A stretch of DNA of 64,000 nt from an uncultured Clostridium sp. (lineage in GTDB: Bacteria > Bacillota > Clostridia > Lachnospirales > Lachnospiraceae). Both the position numbers and the translations under genes were made by a program. The first letter of the stretch is position 1; every line of letters begins with the position of its first letter. Shown one piece after another: positions 62,204-64,000 of the stretch. The stretch covers positions 55,736 to 119,735 of the forward strand of contig CAKSBP010000004.1 in assembly GCA_934438135.1 (NCBI GenBank), written 5' to 3'. The notes below the pieces were generated by a model. The model made no database searches. It saw nothing but the letters and a program-made list of their open reading frames with translations, and was not told the origin of the DNA.

Positions 62204-62324
62204 ATAGAAGTCAATATAATATTTTACAGACAAATAAGAGTTTACATTTATTGATTTTAATTCTTTTTATTATATGTAATTACAAAATCGTAGTACTACT
62301 CAAAGAGGAAAGAAGGAATGTCTA

Positions 62325-62996
62325 ATGGTAAGAGAAGAAGCAATGTCTTATTTGGAAAGTTATATAGCAGGAACTATTCATAGTAGTGATGCTAACTTTA
62401 AATCAGCTATTGCGTATTTAGCATCAAACTATGGTAGTTCTATTAAGAAATATGGATTTAAGATTAATGGATACGATGCTGATAGGTATGATAACTTAAT
62501 TAAGGCGTGGAGCTATTTTTGGAAAACTAAATTTAGTTCTAAAGGATACGACTATAATAACAGCTATATTAAAGCAATGCTTAGTGTTGAAACGAAAATT
62601 GGTGTATATGCAGGAACTAGAAATGGAAAAGTAGATGTTATGCAATGTTTAGATGCAGAAAATCCAGCTGTTTATTGTATGGCAAAAATTAAGCCATCTA
62701 ATGGAACAAGCTATGATTCAAATGAAGGCTTATCATATGGTATGCAAAGCAGCGGTTATAAAGGTCTAAGAAATATATTTAGTTCAGGTAAACCACAAGC
62801 ATCAAAATGTAGTTCTAATTTGAGCATCTGCTTTGGAATCTTATGGCTAGGATATAAAACAGCTTGGAAAGGAAGTATAACAGCAGGGATTAAATATTAT
62901 AATGGTTTGGGAAATGCTTCATACTTATCAGATGTAAAGACTGTTAATTCTAATCCAAAAGCTTATTTCATGGCTCACGGTTACACAGTATCATAA
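62325..62996 (+). CDS. Lysozyme-like (lytic transglycosylase-like) protein
   Basis: 223 aa, no signal peptide. AMLSVETKIGVYAG (candidate catalytic Glu), GLSYGMQSSGYKG and TAGIKYYNGLGNASY resemble the E, GLMQ and AxxYNxG blocks of SLT-type lysozyme-fold enzymes found in phage and conjugative elements; the match is by pattern only. GAGGAAAGAAGGA lies upstream of ATG 62325. It sits between a broken parA and IS66, so it may be a surviving gene of a decayed element. A structural phage protein is an alternative. Confidence 0.5.
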   Translation: MVREEAMSYLESYIAGTIHSSDANFKSAIAYLASNYGSSIKKYGFKINGYDADRYDNLIKAWSYFWKTKFSSKGYDYNNSYIKAMLSVETKIGVYAGTRNGKVDVMQCLDAENPAVYCMAKIKPSNGTSYDSNEGLSYGMQSSGYKGLRNIFSSGKPQASKCSSNLSICFGILWLGYKTAWKGSITAGIKYYNGLGNASYLSDVKTVNSNPKAYFMAHGYTVS

Positions 62997-63003
62997 TAAT
63001 CTC

Positions 63004-63049
63004 TCGGAATCTTTAAGCCAGTAAAATCGAGGCCTTCGGATTCTTTTTT
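63004..63049 (+). terminator. Possible terminator after the lysozyme-like gene
   Basis: GAATC and GATTC flank a partly paired interior (AAGCC/GGCC), followed by TTTTTT. The T-run directly abuts the left end of IS66. Confidence 0.4.
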
Positions 63050-63167
63050 GTAAGAGTCCCATAAGAAGGTGTCTACCATCCACTTCTCGTTTATACTATA
63101 ATCACTGTAAAATCAATTCAATTAGAGTTTTTCAAGTAGGTTGAAAAACTTTAAGGAGGTTTATAGA

Positions 63168-63515
63168 GTGACTGTACAAACAGCAAAAAAACAGTATCAA
63201 ATTACTCAGTGGACACAAATGATTCAAGAGTACCGCCAAAGTGGGCTTACTGTTTCCAGTTGGTGCAGAGAGCAGGGACTACGTCCACAGACTTATTATT
63301 ATCGGCTAAGAAAAGTACGTGAAGCTGCCTGCCAGACAATCGCCCAGGATCAGGATACTACTTTCGTTCCTATGACATTTTCATCATCTGAGAAATGCAG
63401 CTCTACCGCAACTGCAGCCCGCATTCAGGCTGGTGACATTTCTGTTTTTATTACAAATGAAGCTTCTGCTGAATTCATTGCCAATCTATTGAAAGCGTGC
63501 AGCCATGCTGGGTGA
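63168..63515 (+). CDS. tnpA: IS66 TnpA
   Basis: 115-aa accessory protein of IS66 with a helix-turn-helix (EYRQSGLTVSSWCREQGL and RPQTYYYRLRK). GTG 63168 has AAGGAGG upstream. Needed with TnpB for transposition. Overlaps tnpB by 11 nt. Confidence 0.85.
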   Translation: MTVQTAKKQYQITQWTQMIQEYRQSGLTVSSWCREQGLRPQTYYYRLRKVREAACQTIAQDQDTTFVPMTFSSSEKCSSTATAARIQAGDISVFITNEASAEFIANLLKACSHAG

Positions 63516-63861
63516 TATTGCAAAAGCCGATAAGGTTTACATAGCCTGCGGCTATACAGATATGCGGCGATCCATAGATGGCCTTGCTGCCATTGTCCAA
63601 GAAAAGTTTAATCTTAATCCCTTTGAAAATAGTCTTTTCCTGTTCTGTGGCAGAAAGAAGAACCGGATTAAAGCACTTTACTGGGAAGGCGATGGGTTTG
63701 TGCTTCTTTACAAACGCCTTGAAAACGGGAAATACCAATGGCCCCAGAACTCAGAGGAAGCCCGTTCCATAACCCCACAGGAATTCCGCTGGCTAATGGA
63801 AGGACTGTCAATTGATCAGCCAAAGGCTGTTAAGATACAGCCTCCTGGCAAGGCAGTATAG
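63505..63861 (+). CDS. tnpB: IS66 TnpB (Orf2)
   Basis: 118 aa; CGYTDMRRSIDGLA, LFLFCGRKKNRIKALYWEGD and GFVLLYKRLENGKYQWP are the hallmark blocks of IS66 Orf2. Complete and apparently intact. Translational coupling to tnpA is suggested by the overlap. Confidence 0.93.
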   Translation: MLGDIAKADKVYIACGYTDMRRSIDGLAAIVQEKFNLNPFENSLFLFCGRKKNRIKALYWEGDGFVLLYKRLENGKYQWPQNSEEARSITPQEFRWLMEGLSIDQPKAVKIQPPGKAV

Positions 63862-63886
63862 CAAACACACAGACACCATTCACGTT

Positions 63887-63925
63887 AAAATCCAGAAATC
63901 TTCTGATTTTCTGGATTTTTTCCTT
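63887..63925 (+). terminator. Intrinsic terminator between tnpB and tnpC of IS66
   Basis: AAAATCCAGAAATC (63887-63900) pairs with GATTTTCTGGATTTT (63905-63919), 4-nt loop, then a T-rich tract. It would reduce transposase (tnpC) expression relative to tnpA and tnpB. Confidence 0.7.
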
Positions 63926-63973
63926 TTTCTATGATAAAATTGACAAGAAAACATGGAAAGGGGAACCGGAGCA

Positions 63974-64000
63974 ATGACAACAAAGGAACATAACCAGATT
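63974..64000 (+). CDS. tnpC: IS66 TnpC transposase, first nine codons
   Basis: ATG 63974, preceded by GGAG, opens a frame (MTTKEHNQI) that runs off the window at the place where IS66 elements encode their DDE transposase. Identity rests on position only. Confidence 0.6.

Larger units (their letters stand above)
63050..64000 (+). mobile_element. IS66-family insertion sequence, left part
   Basis: Left end placed at GTAAGAGTCCC (63050), matching the GTAAG start of IS66 inverted repeats. The element carries tnpA, tnpB and the first codons of tnpC in the standard order and runs off the window, so the right end and the target duplication cannot be seen. Confidence 0.8.

Noticed and set aside
1..64000. 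tRNA, rRNA or other structured RNA genes
   Set aside because: No tRNA or rRNA sequence was recognised on either strand; a covariance-model search would be needed to exclude small RNAs.

Overview
The window is AT-rich DNA with strong AGGAGG-type ribosome binding sites, densely packed co-oriented genes, and LytTR, IS66, IS1380 and GH32 families. This fits a Gram-positive anaerobe of the class Clostridia, most likely a gut Lachnospiraceae; the family is an inference from style and gene content.

Positions 1-39.8 kb (all + strand) are the 3' part of a large trans-acyltransferase polyketide synthase (PKS) cluster. Four giant subunits carry eight complete ketosynthases (KS) plus the tail of a ninth, and no working in-line acyltransferase (AT). 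Visible order: subunit A (open at the window edge) = KS tail-KR-ACP / KS-ACP-ACP-ACP; subunit B = three KS-DH-KR-ACP modules, then KS-DH and the first half of a KR; subunit C = second half of that KR-ACP / KS-(dead ACP insert)-ACP / KS-ACP-KR; subunit D = KS-(dead AT)-(degenerate DH)-ACP-thioesterase. The triple ACPs carry the tryptophan that flags beta-branching, the DH-KR run predicts a conjugated polyene segment, and the thioesterase should release the chain. Two ABC-2 ATPase/permease pairs (export or self-resistance), a free-standing ACP and an adenylating ligase (activation of an acyl or amino acid unit) follow as an operon. The trans-AT, any HMG-synthase-type beta-branching cassette and any phosphopantetheinyl transferase are not in the window and should lie upstream.

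Positions 39.8-49.6 kb hold housekeeping or accessory genes: a zinc-ribbon protein, a ferritin-like protein, a DbpA-type DEAD-box helicase, a cyclophilin lipoprotein, a GH32 sucrose or fructan hydrolase, an ArsB/SLC13-like permease, a lipoprotein, a Cof-type HAD phosphatase, and a small membrane protein next to a LytTR response regulator. Positions 49.7-56.7 kb encode a cellulose-synthase-like exopolysaccharide system: a BcsA-type glycosyltransferase with a C-terminal PilZ domain, flanked by two related secreted membrane-anchored proteins, then an MBOAT O-acyltransferase and a DHHW (AlgX/J-like) protein, suggesting an O-acetylated, c-di-GMP-controlled polymer.

Positions 56.8-58.1 kb hold a CRISPR array (10 repeats, 9 spacers, leader on the left, decayed last repeat) without cas genes, abutting an unidentified gene remnant. 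A PTS enzyme I gene follows. From 59.9 kb to the end is a mobile-element graveyard: a broken AAA ATPase, a broken IS1380-type transposase, a ParA gene with a stop codon just before its Walker A motif, a small ribbon-helix-helix-like remnant, a lysozyme-like gene, and the left part of an IS66 element that runs off the window.
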